This document shows, in pieces, positions 6,738 to 7,243 of a stretch of 7,243 nt of DNA. The position numbers and the translations under genes are program-made. The notes beneath the pieces were generated by a model, which saw only the letters and a list, made by a program, of their open reading frames with translations, made no database searches and was not told where the DNA came from. How positions within the stretch are numbered: position 1 is the first letter of the stretch; the number at the start of each line of letters is the position of its first letter. The stretch spans positions 1 through 7,243 of the forward strand of contig QNEY01000079.1 of NCBI GenBank assembly GCA_003645385.1. Reading direction: 5' to 3'. Origin of the DNA: Gammaproteobacteria bacterium (GTDB taxonomy: Bacteria; Pseudomonadota; Gammaproteobacteria; Nitrosococcales; Methylophagaceae).

Positions 6738-7243
6738 ATGTCTTTTAATACAGCATTAACAGGTTTAAATGCAGCATCGGCTGATTTGAACGTAAAATCG
6801 AATAACATAGCAAATGTAAGTACAACAGGTTTTAAAGGATCACGAGCTGAGTTCGCTGATGTTTATGCCGTATCTTCTTTTGGTTCTAGCAGTACAGCTG
6901 TAGGTGACGGTGTGGTGCTTGCGAATGTTGCCCAGCAATTTGCACAGGGTAATCTGGAGTTTACAGATAATTCCTTAGATTTAGCTATCAGTGGCCAAGG
7001 CTTCTTTGCTTTAGCACCGACCCAGACAAGTGGTGAGGTTATCTATACTAGAGCAGGTGCCTTTGGGATAAATAAAGATGGTTTTGTAGTGAATAGTACA
7101 GGGCAGTTCTTACGAGTATTTCCTGTGAATCCGGATGGCACAGTGTCATCGACTGCCATGTCTAGCACAATACCTTTATCGCTACCAGCAACGGCTGGTG
7201 TGCCTCAATCGACAGCAAATGTTGCTCTTGCTACAAATTTACC
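6738..7243 (+). CDS. flgE: Flagellar hook protein FlgE, 3'-partial
   Basis: FlgE polymerises into the hook that joins rod to filament. Only the first 168 codons (plus two bases) are present because the gene runs off the window end. The N-terminus carries the rod/hook family signature: ALTGLNAASADLNVKSNNIA (residues 6-25) followed by TTGFKGSRAEFADVYA, then QFAQGNLEFTDNSLDLAI and GQGFFAL, the conserved D0/Dc core. ATG at 6738 is preceded by AAGGAGA at 6724-6730, which overlaps the flgD stop. The reading frame stays open to the last base, with no sign of disruption. Confidence 0.96.
   Translation, partial: MSFNTALTGLNAASADLNVKSNNIANVSTTGFKGSRAEFADVYAVSSFGSSSTAVGDGVVLANVAQQFAQGNLEFTDNSLDLAISGQGFFALAPTQTSGEVIYTRAGAFGINKDGFVVNSTGQFLRVFPVNPDGTVSSTAMSSTIPLSLPATAGVPQSTANVALATNL

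Overview
The window reads as a chromosomal segment of a motile, probably aquatic gammaproteobacterium. Three things point there: a flgB-flgC-flgD-flgE order behind a sigma-54-type promoter (the flagellar logic of Vibrio, Shewanella, Aeromonas and their relatives), a large RTX adhesin with a type I secretion C-terminus, and an AT-leaning base composition. I cannot name the genus from the sequence.

Layout. (1) Positions 2-1864, + strand: the C-terminal 620 residues of a secreted RTX adhesin whose 5' part lies outside the window. It opens with a 70-residue Asp-Ala/Asp-Ser linker encoded by 35 tandem hexanucleotides. An Ig-like repeat, a DUF642-like beta-sandwich, a second beta domain, three RTX nonapeptides and a type I secretion tail follow. 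(2) Positions 1868-4930, - strand: a 1020-codon protein that ends tail-to-tail with the adhesin, only 3 bp away. Its last ~350 residues are a clear MurF-like Mur ligase core. Its first ~560 residues are unrelated to normal MurF and include a stretch that looks like a helical-hairpin toroid. (3) Positions 4931-5211: a 281-bp divergent control region. On the flagellar side it holds, in order, a perfect CGGCAA/TTGCCG dyad (candidate enhancer), a perfect match to the IHF consensus, and a good -24/-12 sigma-54 promoter ending 38 bp before flgB. (4) Positions 5212-7243, + strand: flgB, flgC, flgD and the first 168 codons of flgE. They are packed 5, 9 and 12 bp apart, and flgC, flgD and flgE each have a purine-rich ribosome binding site at or across the end of the preceding gene.

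How the parts relate. FlgB and FlgC are proximal-rod subunits, FlgD is the hook cap and FlgE the hook subunit, so the right half is an ordinary rod/hook operon driven by an activator-dependent promoter. The adhesin would be exported by a type I secretion system encoded elsewhere. The Mur-ligase fusion has no obvious functional partner here. It occupies the place upstream of flgB where relatives often carry flgA/flgM or cheV/cheR. The most unusual items are the Mur-ligase fusion, the recently expanded Asp-rich linker DNA and the complete enhancer-IHF-sigma-54 arrangement.
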